16,341 nt of DNA. It comes from Bacteroidales bacterium (GTDB lineage: Bacteria; Bacteroidota; Bacteroidia; Bacteroidales; Muribaculaceae). Shown here one piece after another: positions 6,170-15,053 of this stretch. Below the pieces are notes generated by a model, which ran no database searches, was not told where the DNA came from, and saw only the letters and a list, made by a program, of their open reading frames with translations. Both the position numbers and the translations under genes were made by a program. The stretch lies in assembly GCA_030526455.1 (NCBI GenBank), contig JAUNCU010000048.1, positions 1 to 16,341 on the forward strand, given 5' to 3'. Numbering within the stretch: position 1 is the first letter of the stretch; the number at the start of each line of letters is the position of its first letter.

Positions 6170-9100
6170 TTACTTCAGCATCTTGGTGGAGGTGGTGGTG
6201 CCGTCGGTGTAGGTGGTTACCTTCACGTTGACGCCTTCGTGGGGGCGGGCTGAAGGAATGCCGAGCACGTTGTAGTACACTTCCTTTGCCACGGTCTTTT
6301 CCACTTCAGCATTGAGCACGCCCGTGGCGAGGTCGTCGTCGCGGGTGATGGTGTGCACCACCTTGGTCACGTAGTATTCGGGGCTGGAGAGTTGGTCTAC
6401 GCTGGTGACGTTGTCGCTCACGAGATACACCTCCACTTCCACGGCGGCATGGGTTTGTTCGCCTCTTGCGAGGATGCCCGGGAAGGCCAGTTGGGCGTTC
6501 ACTTTATACCAAGCCTTGTCGTCGCCGCCGGCGAACACGTAGCCATCATCTTGGTGGCCCGCTTTGCTCATCGCGCTCGACGCTTCGCTTCCCAAGCCCA
6601 CTTCGTAACTCTTCATGCCCACAGCCACTGGGTGGATTTCACCATCGTAGAAGTCATACCAGTGGTAGTAGCCCAAGCAGCCTTCGTCTTCTTCCAGCAT
6701 GTGGCTGGTGAGGTGGTGGCTAAAGCCGTTCACCACGTAGTAGCCCATCTGATACACGCCATCCACCTTCAGGCGCACGATGGCGTTGAGGTTTTCGGCG
6801 GTGTGGGCATCGGGCACGAGGGTCACGTAGGCATCGAGGCCGTAGTTGAGGTTCTGTGGATAGGTGAGCGCACCGCCAGCGCCTCTACCAGTGCCCGAGG
6901 TGATGGGGTTGGACTGCTGCAGCGGAGTTGGAATCTTCAAGTCGGCGGGGAACTTGTCGCCGCCCTTCGCTTCGATGATGCGCAATTCGTCGTCGCTGTC
7001 GGCCGAGGCAGGCACCCAGTAGGAGAACTGGCTTTCGAAGTTGCTGCCGCCGTTGCTTCTGCCGTTGTTGTACTGGGTGTTCACACGCGAACTGAAGCCC
7101 ACGCTCATGTCGTAGACGGCGTAGATAATCAAGCCATCAAAGCCTTCAATATCGTCTCTGTAGTTGTCGGGCAAGATATTCTGTTCCTTATCCGACTCGG
7201 TGGCATAGGTGCCCACTTCGTCGCCATACTTAGGCACGCGGAACACGATGTGGTGATTGATGCCCGAAGTGCGGTTCACCTCAATGAGGTCGCTCAGGAG
7301 CACGCCGCCATCGTCGCTGAGCGTGCCGGTGCTGTACTTATAGTAGAAGCCCTTGAACTGATAAGGATAGTTGGCGGGCGCACTGATGGCGATGTGCTTG
7401 CCCACGGTGGCGGTGAGCCATTCGTGAGGACCCACCATGCCGCCTTCACTCACCAGCGTGATGTCGGCCACACCAGTGGTGGGCAAACCCACTACGGCGA
7501 TGCGGCGCACGGGGTTGGAAAAGATAAACGAGCGAGAAGTGGTGAGCGAGCGCATCATGTAGTCGTGCTCATCGAGGCAGATGGTGGTGACGTGAAGCAC
7601 ATAGCCATTCTTGCCCAGGGCGGGGTCGCTATCGCAATAAGGCTCGTCGGTGTTGATGTCGCGCAGCGTGCTCCACACCTCTTCCCAGGTGAACGCCTTT
7701 GAGGCTTCCGAGAAATTAACGGTCATATCGCTGTGGGCAAGCACCTCGCCCTTGTCGTTGTGCCAACTAAACTCGTAGTAGGTGTTCACCTTACAGCGCT
7801 CGGGGTCGTCGTAACTGTAGGTTTCGCTGAGTGTTTCGTAGTTGTCGTGCGAAATCACGATTTCGGGGCGGTCGGCTGGGTTGTCGGAATTAAAGGTAGC
7901 CGAACGTGGGGTTACCCAAGGCGCATGGATTTCGCGACGCACGAGCGGCTCTTCGTCGGGAAGTATGTCGCCGATGCGCAAGTTCATGTAGTATTGACAC
8001 ATGAGCCAGTCGCCCGTGTGCTGGGTTGAATACTTTGAGCCTTCTTGCATTTCGTCGTAGTGGCGAATGGCGTAGGGGTAGCCTTCGTAGAAGATGGCCA
8101 CGGTGTTGTCGGCCTGCTCCACTACGGTGCTGTATTGCGCAGTTTCGCCCAACCCACCTTCGGGGCCTTCTTGATTGCTGGCGGTGTAGTCGTCGAAGGG
8201 GTCGGAAATGGCGAAGCAGGGCTTCCAGTTGAAGTGGCTAGCGTCGTCCTTCAGCGTGGTGTATAGGGTGAGGCTGGAGCGAGCCGTAGAGCCGTACTTA
8301 CTAATATAGTCCTTTGGCAGGGTGTGGAACAAGTGGGTGTCGTGCTTGCCTTGGTAACTGGTAATGCCACCGTTGCAGCCCATGGCGAGCGAGATGCCGT
8401 TCTGAGTCACAGGGGTCACGGTGCCCACGATGGTGCCACCGGCGCCTTCTTCCACTTCGAGGCGGAAGAATCGGCGGTGATCGGCGTTGAGGCTACGTGC
8501 CGAGATCAAGAACACGTTTTCGGCCAGTTCCACCACGTTGGATTCGTCGAGGTCGGTGCCGTCGGCAATATAGAGCGGCTTGCCATTGGCGTTGAGAATG
8601 TTGGTCCAGTTGTTTTCATCGGGGTTGAACGCGGTGAGATACACGCGGTGTTCGTTGGTGGTCTGGGTGGCGCCAGGGTTTTGATAAGTAGAGGTGCGGA
8701 GGCAACCGATGGCATGACCACGCAGCACGCCCGCCGTGCCCACACACATCAAGCCTGGGGTGATGTTGCCGCGGAAGTATTCGCTCATGCTCAGCGGCAT
8801 TTCCTTGACGTCGCCCCAGGTGCGGCCGTTGTCGCGGCTCAAGCGCCACACCACCTTAGTAGGGGCGGCTGTGGCGTCGTTTTTAAACAAGCCGAGGCCG
8901 TACACCGTGGCCACCACTACCGAGCCGTCGCGGAATGCGGCCAGGCTGGCATCGCCGTAGCCCGTGCAGCCGTCGCAGCCGTCGGGACCTGCCGCTTCAT
9001 TGTGCTCGCCTTCGAAGAGCACCATGTAGTTGCTCCAAGTCTTGCCGTGGTCGGTCGACCAGCGTGCCACGATGTCGATGTCGTTGCTCACGTCGTGGAT

Positions 9101-10705
9101 GTGGCCCTTGCGCGCATCGCTGAGCAGAATAATCGAACCATTGGCGGTGGTGCAGGCCGATGGAATGCGGAAGAAGTTGGAGTAGTCCACTTCGTTGGGG
9201 AAGTTCTTGTCCTTGGGCGAGAACAGCATTTTATATTTAGGCAGAATCACGCGGCCACCGCCTTCGGCCGAGTAATTGTTGATGGTGTTGATTTCGTGCA
9301 CCTGGCTGCCGCAACTCACGCTCATGATTTGTCCACCCACGCGGGTGTAGTTGGCGGGGTTGCCGGCGATGAGCGGAAGTTGGTCGATGCCGCCAATTTC
9401 CTCCTCGGTGCTGATGTCGGCGGTGAGGTAGATCACATATTCGCCAGCAGGGAGTTTGGCGCTGCTGGTGAATGTTTCCACCCTTCCCACCTCGGGCACA
9501 TTGATGGTGAAGCCCAGGAGAATGGCGCCCATGTTACGCGATGGGTTGCGGTAGTCGTAGATGTGGGCAAAGGTATTTTCGGGCGCATTAGTCCACTCGC
9601 CATTGAGCAGGTTCCTGTAATCGCTGTTCGGGTCGCGAGGGCGTGCGTAGAAGCGGATTGAGCGCACGTATTTCGCCGTTTCGCCGAAGAGGCGGAATTG
9701 CATCACTGGCACGCCTGCTTCGGCATTGTTCACCATTGCCAAGGCGAGCATTTCGGTGTGGTTGCCCAGGCCGGCGTAGCCCACAGCCTGGTAGCCTTCG
9801 TCGGCGGCCCAGGTGTAGAGTTGGTTGTGGATGGTGGGACGGTCGTCGGCCGCGCTGATCACCGTGGCGTGCAGGTGCACCTCGGTGTGGATGTCGTCTT
9901 CGCCAGTGATGGTGAGCACGCCCGCATAGGTGCCGAAGTGCTCGCTCGAGAAGGTCACCTTCACGTCGATGCCGGCATTGGCCTGCTCGGCGGTGAGGGT
10001 GTAGTGGTCCAACTTGAAGTCGTCGCCAGCCACCGAGAGGTAGAGGCCCGAGGTGAGACCCTCAGCCTTCACGCGCACGGTGGTGGTGAGCACGTCGCCC
10101 TTGTCGCCCTTAGGCATCATCACCACCGAACCCATCAGCGGCGATTCAATCTCGGCCGCTTCCACCACCTCGTAGAGTTCCCATTTGGTGGCATCGGCCT
10201 GCGTGCTGGCGTTGGCCTGGGTAGTCACCACGGTGGTGTGGCCGTTGAGGCCTGAGTGGCTCAAATAGGCGCGGTAACGCTTGTTGTCGGTGTAGAACTG
10301 GCCATTGGCATAGGTCATCGCTGTGGGCCATCTGTTCCAATTCACAGAGCCCGAGCCATTGTTCTTCACCGCGAGCGACGGCCCAAAGCCCTGCTCGTTT
10401 TTGAGCGTATACGAGCCATTGGCACCAGCCGTTACGGTGACTGTGTAAGTAGGCTTTTCCAAGTCAGAAAGGGTTGATTTTCCGGCTTTTGCCTGTTCGG
10501 ACGAACCATTATGGCCAGCCATCAAGTTGTGGGTTACATTGTAGAGCACCACTTGCTTACCGATGGCATCGGCGGGAGAAACTGGGGTCTGGCGCACCTT
10601 ATAAACGGCGGCCTGGGCGCTGAAGCACACTGAGAGCATCAGCACTAAAGAAAAAACAGCAAATTTCAAGTTCACTTTCTTAAAGGAAGTGGAATAGTAA
10701 CACAT
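6170..10705 (-). CDS. Large secreted GH33-type sialidase with T9SS sorting signal
   Basis: A 1511-residue protein counted from the chosen Met. The frame is open back to 10762, but this start places a signal peptide (1-32, ending AQA) at the N-terminus, as in the paralogue. Likely order: lectin-like beta domain (about 33-185), Ig-like domain (185-284), sialidase-associated N-terminal domain (about 316-461), six-bladed sialidase propeller (about 501-916), an unassigned region (917-1460), and a T9SS type A C-terminal signal (from about 1477, YYNVLG...). Propeller landmarks are the FRIP arginine (R513), candidate acid/base D538 (HIHD), Asp boxes at 550-557 and 622-630, E721 (DESNVVEL), R737, R809 and candidate nucleophile Y858 (AQYS). 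It should cleave terminal sialic acids from host glycans outside the cell. It has its own promoter and terminator. Linkage preference cannot be told from sequence. Confidence 0.85.
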   Translation of the reverse strand: MCYYSTSFKKVNLKFAVFSLVLMLSVCFSAQAAVYKVRQTPVSPADAIGKQVVLYNVTHNLMAGHNGSSEQAKAGKSTLSDLEKPTYTVTVTAGANGSYTLKNEQGFGPSLAVKNNGSGSVNWNRWPTAMTYANGQFYTDNKRYRAYLSHSGLNGHTTVVTTQANASTQADATKWELYEVVEAAEIESPLMGSVVMMPKGDKGDVLTTTVRVKAEGLTSGLYLSVAGDDFKLDHYTLTAEQANAGIDVKVTFSSEHFGTYAGVLTITGEDDIHTEVHLHATVISAADDRPTIHNQLYTWAADEGYQAVGYAGLGNHTEMLALAMVNNAEAGVPVMQFRLFGETAKYVRSIRFYARPRDPNSDYRNLLNGEWTNAPENTFAHIYDYRNPSRNMGAILLGFTINVPEVGRVETFTSSAKLPAGEYVIYLTADISTEEEIGGIDQLPLIAGNPANYTRVGGQIMSVSCGSQVHEINTINNYSAEGGGRVILPKYKMLFSPKDKNFPNEVDYSNFFRIPSACTTANGSIILLSDARKGHIHDVSNDIDIVARWSTDHGKTWSNYMVLFEGEHNEAAGPDGCDGCTGYGDASLAAFRDGSVVVATVYGLGLFKNDATAAPTKVVWRLSRDNGRTWGDVKEMPLSMSEYFRGNITPGLMCVGTAGVLRGHAIGCLRTSTYQNPGATQTTNEHRVYLTAFNPDENNWTNILNANGKPLYIADGTDLDESNVVELAENVFLISARSLNADHRRFFRLEVEEGAGGTIVGTVTPVTQNGISLAMGCNGGITSYQGKHDTHLFHTLPKDYISKYGSTARSSLTLYTTLKDDASHFNWKPCFAISDPFDDYTASNQEGPEGGLGETAQYSTVVEQADNTVAIFYEGYPYAIRHYDEMQEGSKYSTQHTGDWLMCQYYMNLRIGDILPDEEPLVRREIHAPWVTPRSATFNSDNPADRPEIVISHDNYETLSETYSYDDPERCKVNTYYEFSWHNDKGEVLAHSDMTVNFSEASKAFTWEEVWSTLRDINTDEPYCDSDPALGKNGYVLHVTTICLDEHDYMMRSLTTSRSFIFSNPVRRIAVVGLPTTGVADITLVSEGGMVGPHEWLTATVGKHIAISAPANYPYQFKGFYYKYSTGTLSDDGGVLLSDLIEVNRTSGINHHIVFRVPKYGDEVGTYATESDKEQNILPDNYRDDIEGFDGLIIYAVYDMSVGFSSRVNTQYNNGRSNGGSNFESQFSYWVPASADSDDELRIIEAKGGDKFPADLKIPTPLQQSNPITSGTGRGAGGALTYPQNLNYGLDAYVTLVPDAHTAENLNAIVRLKVDGVYQMGYYVVNGFSHHLTSHMLEEDEGCLGYYHWYDFYDGEIHPVAVGMKSYEVGLGSEASSAMSKAGHQDDGYVFAGGDDKAWYKVNAQLAFPGILARGEQTHAAVEVEVYLVSDNVTSVDQLSSPEYYVTKVVHTITRDDDLATGVLNAEVEKTVAKEVYYNVLGIPSARPHEGVNVKVTTYTDGTTTSTKMLK

Positions 10706-10718
10706 ATAGCCTGTTAAG

Positions 10719-10745
10719 CGGACTATCGATCCCTGCTGTAGTCCG
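10719..10745 (-). promoter_or_regulatory. Leader hairpin just before the sialidase start
   Basis: CGGACTA (10719-10725) and TAGTCCG (10739-10745) form a perfect 7-bp stem with a 13-nt loop in the 5' leader. It ends 13 nt before the chosen start codon. It could influence translation initiation. The longer alternative start at 10762 would place it inside the coding region. Function is speculative. Confidence 0.35.
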
Positions 10746-10879
10746 TTGTTCGTGCGCCGCAAAGTTTTTTCAAACTTCTAACCGAGCCAGAGAATCCCTT
10801 CCCTTCAAGCACAGTCATCAGGAGTCGCACATTGAAAAAATTGTCCTAATTTATTCTACAAATCCCAATTTTGGGACTG

Positions 10880-10911
10880 CAAAATTAGAAACAAAAACCG
10901 ACACCACCAAA
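10880..10911 (-). promoter_or_regulatory. Bacteroidetes-type promoter of first sialidase gene
   Basis: On the - strand, TTTG (10908-10911) is followed after 20 nt by TAATTTTG (10880-10887). Both match the Bacteroidetes -33 and -7 consensus with the usual spacing. The predicted start of transcription near 10873 gives a leader of about 170 nt, supporting independent transcription of this gene from its paralogue. Confidence 0.7.
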
Positions 10912-10930
10912 TTTTCAACTTTTTTTAACT

Positions 10931-10963
10931 ACTTAAAGACTAAAGGACTAAAGGACTAAAAGG
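10931..10963. repeat. Four tandem octamers (ACTAAAGG type)
   Basis: ACTTAAAG, ACTAAAGG, ACTAAAGG and ACTAAAAGG follow one another without gaps. The array begins about 20 bp upstream of the -33 element of the first sialidase promoter. It may be simple low-complexity intergenic DNA or repeated regulator sites. Confidence 0.7.
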
Positions 10964-10967
10964 ATAT

Positions 10968-11048
10968 TACCATAGGCAATGGTATCGCCTGGGGCAACAA
11001 GTTTTTCCGGAGCCTCCGGATGAATGGCTAAGCGATAGCACCAGGCGA
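10968..11048. repeat. Nested stem-loop region
   Basis: The outer arms TCGCCTGGGGC (10985-10995) and GCACCAGGCGA (11038-11048) pair at 10 of 11 positions. Inside is TCCGGA-GCC-TCCGGA (11006-11020). Just to the left TACCAT-AGGCA-ATGGTA (10968-10984) forms its own hairpin. No T run or gene is associated. It directly neighbours the large inverted repeat and may belong to the same kind of dispersed element. Confidence 0.6.
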
Positions 11049-11083
11049 GACTATCGTCTTAACTTCTTCAACTTCAAAAAAAA

Positions 11084-11559
11084 GGCTCAGTGGAAAATCC
11101 TGGGGGATGAACATTATAGACGCTGCAAAAACAGTTGTGTTGGGAAGCGGAACGGTTAGGCGGCGCAATCCCAGCGGGATTGGATGTGTGTAGGCAGGTA
11201 TGCAGCGGAGGCGCTGCGAAATGGAGCGCTGCGGAATGAAGCAGCGCCGGAGCGAAATGCCTGCACCATGTGCATGTAATTTTGCATTCCAGCGGAATGC
11301 GACCACGCTATGGTTACTATCCCTCTTATTGGTTATCTTGTTGAAAATGTGAATATTGATAATGTTGTCGCATTCCTCTGGAATGCAAATTTTACACAAT
11401 CGGTTGCAGGCATTTCGGGCTTGGCCGACTCCATTCCGCTTCGCTCCATTCCGTCACCCAAGCCCTGCATACCTGCCTACACACATCCAATCCCTAAAGG
11501 GATTGCTGCCCATCTGCAATTTTTTCTGAAATATTATCCCACAAAATTTCCACTGAGCC
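11084..11559. repeat. 476-bp imperfect palindrome, MITE-like element
   Basis: The termini are GGCTCAGTGGAAA (11084-11096) and its inverse (11547-11559). Further inverted matches are 30/30 bp (11176-11205 with 11465-11494), 13/13 bp (11253-11265 with 11405-11417) and 22/23 bp (11281-11303 with 11367-11389), around a unique centre (11304-11366). Each arm carries two small hairpins: CAATCCC...GGGATTG (11166-11182; 11488-11505) and GCATTCC...GGAATGC (11284-11300; 11370-11386). Similar AACTTCTT(C)AACTTC plus poly-A tracts flank both ends (11059-11083, 11571-11594), which may be a target duplication or ordinary low-complexity DNA. There is no transposase inside. It may be a non-autonomous element or two copies of a dispersed repeat in opposite orientation. 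Confidence 0.75.
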
Positions 11560-11611
11560 AAAAAAACTTCTCAACTTCTTAACTTCTAAAAAAACTTCCT
11601 AACTCCCCCCA

Positions 11612-11659
11612 AAAAAACCAAAATTAGCAAAAGAGGACTGTCCCCTTTTGCTAATTTTG
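11612..11659 (-). terminator. Terminator of second sialidase gene
   Basis: A perfect 15-bp stem (CAAAATTAGCAAAAG at 11619-11633 with its inverse at 11645-11659) has an extra GGA/TCC pairing in the loop. On the - strand it is followed by T7 (the A run at 11611-11617). It lies about 65 bp after the stop codon at 11726. Confidence 0.8.
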
Positions 11660-11725
11660 AAAATCTAGATTGTTGATTTTGTGCCTTTTATCGATTTTTT
11701 AGATAGAAGGAACCGTTCCTTTAAT

Positions 11726-14700
11726 CTATTTTAGGAATTTGGCTGAGGTGGTGGTGCCGTCGGTGTAGGTGGTTACCCTTACGTTTACTCCTGGGTGTGG
11801 GTGGGTTGAGGGTTGGCCGAGGAGGTTGTAGTAGGTCACCTTTGCCACTTCTTTGGTGGTGTTCACGTCGAGCACGCCGGTCACGGTTTCCTGGTCGCGA
11901 ATGATAGGGTGCACGACCTTTGCCACATAGTTGGCGGTGTTGGAGAGTTGGTCGACGCTGGTGAGGCGCTCGTCCACGAGGTAGATTTCCACTTCCACTT
12001 CGCCTTCGAAGGTGGTTTCGCCCACGGCGCAGATGCCTGCAAATGCGATGTCGCTGTCAACCTTATACCAAGCCTTGCCGTTTTTGTCGCCGCCACTGAC
12101 GGTGGCACGGCGCTTGGCTGCCGAGGAGGTGTTCCATCCCACTTCGTAACTTTGCATTCCCACTGCCTTAGGCACGAGGGCGCCGTTTTCGAAGTCGTAC
12201 CAGTGGAGATATGCCACGCAGCCGCGTTCTGGCTCGATGATGTGTGAGGTGAGCGGGTGGTTGTAGCCATTCACCACGTAGTAGTTGTCGAGATACTCGC
12301 CGCCTTTCTTCACGCGCACCACGGCATTGAGTTCGCTGGCGCTGTTGGCGTCGGGAACGAGGGTCACATAGGCGTCGAGGCCGTAGTTGAGGCTCTGAGG
12401 ATAAGAGAGGCAGCCATTCGCATCACCCGTGCCGGTACCGCTGCGGAACTTGTTGTCCTGTTTGCCTGATGTAGGAATCTCCAAATCGGAGCCGAATGTG
12501 TCGCCACCCTGTGCTTCCACGATGCGGAGGGCATCGTCGTAACTCTCGGTGGGTGTCCAGAATGAGAACTGGCTCTGGTAAACGTCGTTGCCGTCGGCAT
12601 CCTTGATGGCGCCGTTGTTGTACTGGGTGTTCACGCGCGAGGTGAAGCCACCAGCCATCTTATACACGGCGTAGATCACGATGCCCTGTTCGCCTTCGTT
12701 GCCGTAGTTGTCGGGCACATCTTCAAAGGTGGGCGAAGTGAAGGAGATGTGGTGCTTGATGTCTGACACGAGGGTCACGGGCAGCACATTGCTCAAGAGT
12801 CGCTTTTCCGAATCGCCGTAGGTGTAGTAGAAGTTTTCAAACACGTAGGGGTAGTTGGCTGGCGTGTTCACAATCACTTCCTTGCCCACGCCGGCGGTGA
12901 GCCATTCGCCATTGTGCACGTGGCCACCCTCGGTAGAGAGGTGGATTTCGCCAGCACCATTGGAGGGCACACCCACCACCTTGAAGCGACGAATCACGGG
13001 GTCGAAGGTGTAGACCGTGACGGCTGCATCGGAGATGATGTCGGGATCTTCAAATGCCACGCAGCGCGACATCACTTGCAGCATGTAGCCCTGGGTGCCC
13101 AGGGTGGGGTCGGCGGTGTAGTGCTCGCCGTCGGTGCCCGTTATCACGAGGCTGCCCCACACTTCTTCCCATGTGAGCACTTTCTCTTCGGTGAGGAAGG
13201 CTGCTGTGGTCGACGATTCAGCCACCACTTCGCCCTCGGCATTCACGAGGCGCATCACATAGTAGGTGCTCACGCGCTTGGCGGGGTCGTCGTAGTTGTA
13301 GAGCGAGGGGTGAGTGGCGTAGTTCTGGTGCGAGATGGTGACCGTTGGGCGGTCGGCGGGGTCGGTTGAGCAGTAGGTCTTCGACTCATCCACCACCGTT
13401 GGGGCATCGATTTCCTGTTCCACCAGTGGCTGAGCATCGGGGATGATGTCGCCTATGCGCAGGTTGATGTAGTATTGTCCCATCACCCAGTCGCCCCAGT
13501 GGCGATTGTAGGAGGTGGCCACATTGTCTTTGTGGCGAATGGCCTTTGGATAGGCTTCCATCACCACGCCCACGGTGTAGTCGCCTTGTGCCACGATCGA
13601 ACTATACTGTGCGGTTTCGTCGAGGGCGCCAATGCCTTCTCTCTTTTCGCCGCCGGCGGTGTTGTCAAATGGGTCGAAGAGGTCGAGACTGCGGGTCCAC
13701 TGCATGCCGTTGGCCACGCTGGTGGTGGGCGCGTAGTAGAGCGAGAGGCCCGAGCGGCAGTTGTCGCCGGTGTACACCATGTCCTTGGGCACGGTGTGGA
13801 GCAGGTAGTTCGTACCGTCGCTCACGCGATAGTTGATGGCGTCGCCGTTGCAGCCCACGGCCAGCGTCATGCCCGAAGTGGTGATGCGGGTGGCGGTGGC
13901 GGTGGTGGCCGAAGTGAGTTCCACGCGGTAGAAGGCGCGGTAATTGTCGGTTCCAGAATAACTGCGGATGGTGAGCAGGAAGGTGTTGGTGCCCAGTTCC
14001 ACAAATTGCGCCTCGTCGAGGTTGGTGCCGTCGGCAATGTAGTCGGCGCCGTTCACGGTGATGCGGCTCCAAGTGTTGGTTTCGGGATCGTAGTTCATGA
14101 AATAAACATGGCTAGTGGTGGTGCTGGTGCTCTGGCCGTTGTTGGTGGCGGCGCTGGTGCGGAGCGCGCCCAGGGCGTGATACTTGAGGTAGCCAGTCTG
14201 GGGCACACATATATTACCTGGCGAGATACAGCCGCGGAAGCCGCCGTAGAGGCTACGTGGCATCACGAATTCGCGGCTCCAACTCATACCGTTGTCGCGG
14301 CTGATTTTCCACACCACGTCGCTGGCGGGGTCGTTGACGCCACCCGCCAAGCCGTAGCCGTGGATGGCGGTGGCCATCACTGAGCCATTGGGGAATGCTG
14401 CCACGGCAGCGTCGCCGTAGCCGAGCCAGTTCTTACAGTCGGAGCCCTCTTGCGAACCCTGGAACACTACGAAATAGGAACTCCAGGTTTTGCCGTTGTC
14501 GCTCGAGCGGCGGGTCACCACGTCGATACTGTTGGTCACGTCGTGGATGTGTTCCTTACGCGCATCGCTCATCGCCACGAGGGTGCCGTTGGCAGTGCGG
14601 GTGATGGCGGGGATGCGGTAGTATCTTGAGTATTCCTCGGGCGAGGCGAAGGCTTCGTAGCGTGGTGCGTAGAGCATCTTGAATTGAGGCACAATCACGC

Positions 14701-15053
14701 GTCCGCCGCCGTCGGCCGAGAAGTTGTTCACGTAGTTGATGGTGTGGGTGGTGCCGCCGTAGGCCACAGTGCGCACCACGCCGCCCACGCGGGTGAAGTT
14801 GGCCGCATTGCCGCCGATGAGGGGCAACTGGCTGAGTCCGCCTATTTCTTCCTCGGTCTTCATGTCGGCCACGAGGTAGATCACGTAGTCGCCCGCCGGG
14901 ATGGAGAGATTACTGCGGAAGGTGGTGGTCACGCCCGACTCGGGCACCACGGTGGTGAAGCCCAGCAGAATGGCGCCGCAGTTCTTCTCCGGATTGCGGT
15001 AGTCGAAAATGTGGGAGAAGGTGTTTTCCACGCTGGCGTAGTTGCCATGGGGG
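11726..15053 (-). CDS. Second sialidase, downstream part after frameshift (propeller and C-terminus)
   Basis: About 1108 residues in frame with the stop at 11726. The same frame is open back to 15172, but homology to the paralogue starts only at about 15053 (HGNYASVENTF...), where the upstream part leaves off. In residues of the 15172 frame: YRIP arginine R186, candidate acid/base D211 (HIHD), Asp boxes 223-230 and 290-298, E387, R403, R473 and candidate nucleophile Y523 (AQYSS). All landmark GH33 residues are present. The end carries the same T9SS type A signal as the neighbour (YYNLLG...). Without correction of the frameshift this fragment has no signal peptide and would not be exported. 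Conservation of every catalytic landmark suggests a recent break, a sequencing error, or frameshifted expression. Confidence 0.8.

Larger units (their letters stand above)
10763..11725. other. Gene-free, repeat-rich spacer between the sialidase genes
   Basis: Nearly 1 kb without a convincing gene. From right to left it holds the terminator of the second sialidase gene (11612-11659), a 476-bp inverted-repeat element (11084-11559), a stem-loop region (10968-11048), tandem octamers (10931-10963) and the promoter of the first sialidase gene (10880-10911). Two short open frames (11028-11399 on -, 11310-11582 on +) encode similar peptides only because they read the two mirror arms of the inverted repeat. 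Confidence 0.7.

Noticed and set aside
8324..9661. Long antisense open frames over the sialidases (also 6353-7702 and 13475-14383)
   Set aside because: Mirror frames of strongly supported coding sequence, with no family features.
10931..10963. CRISPR-like short repeats
   Set aside because: The units are 8 bp, contiguous and without spacers.
11028..11582. Two short proteins with similar AYTHPIP peptides on opposite strands
   Set aside because: The likeness comes from the two arms of the inverted repeat being read in opposite directions. There is no sign of selection on coding.
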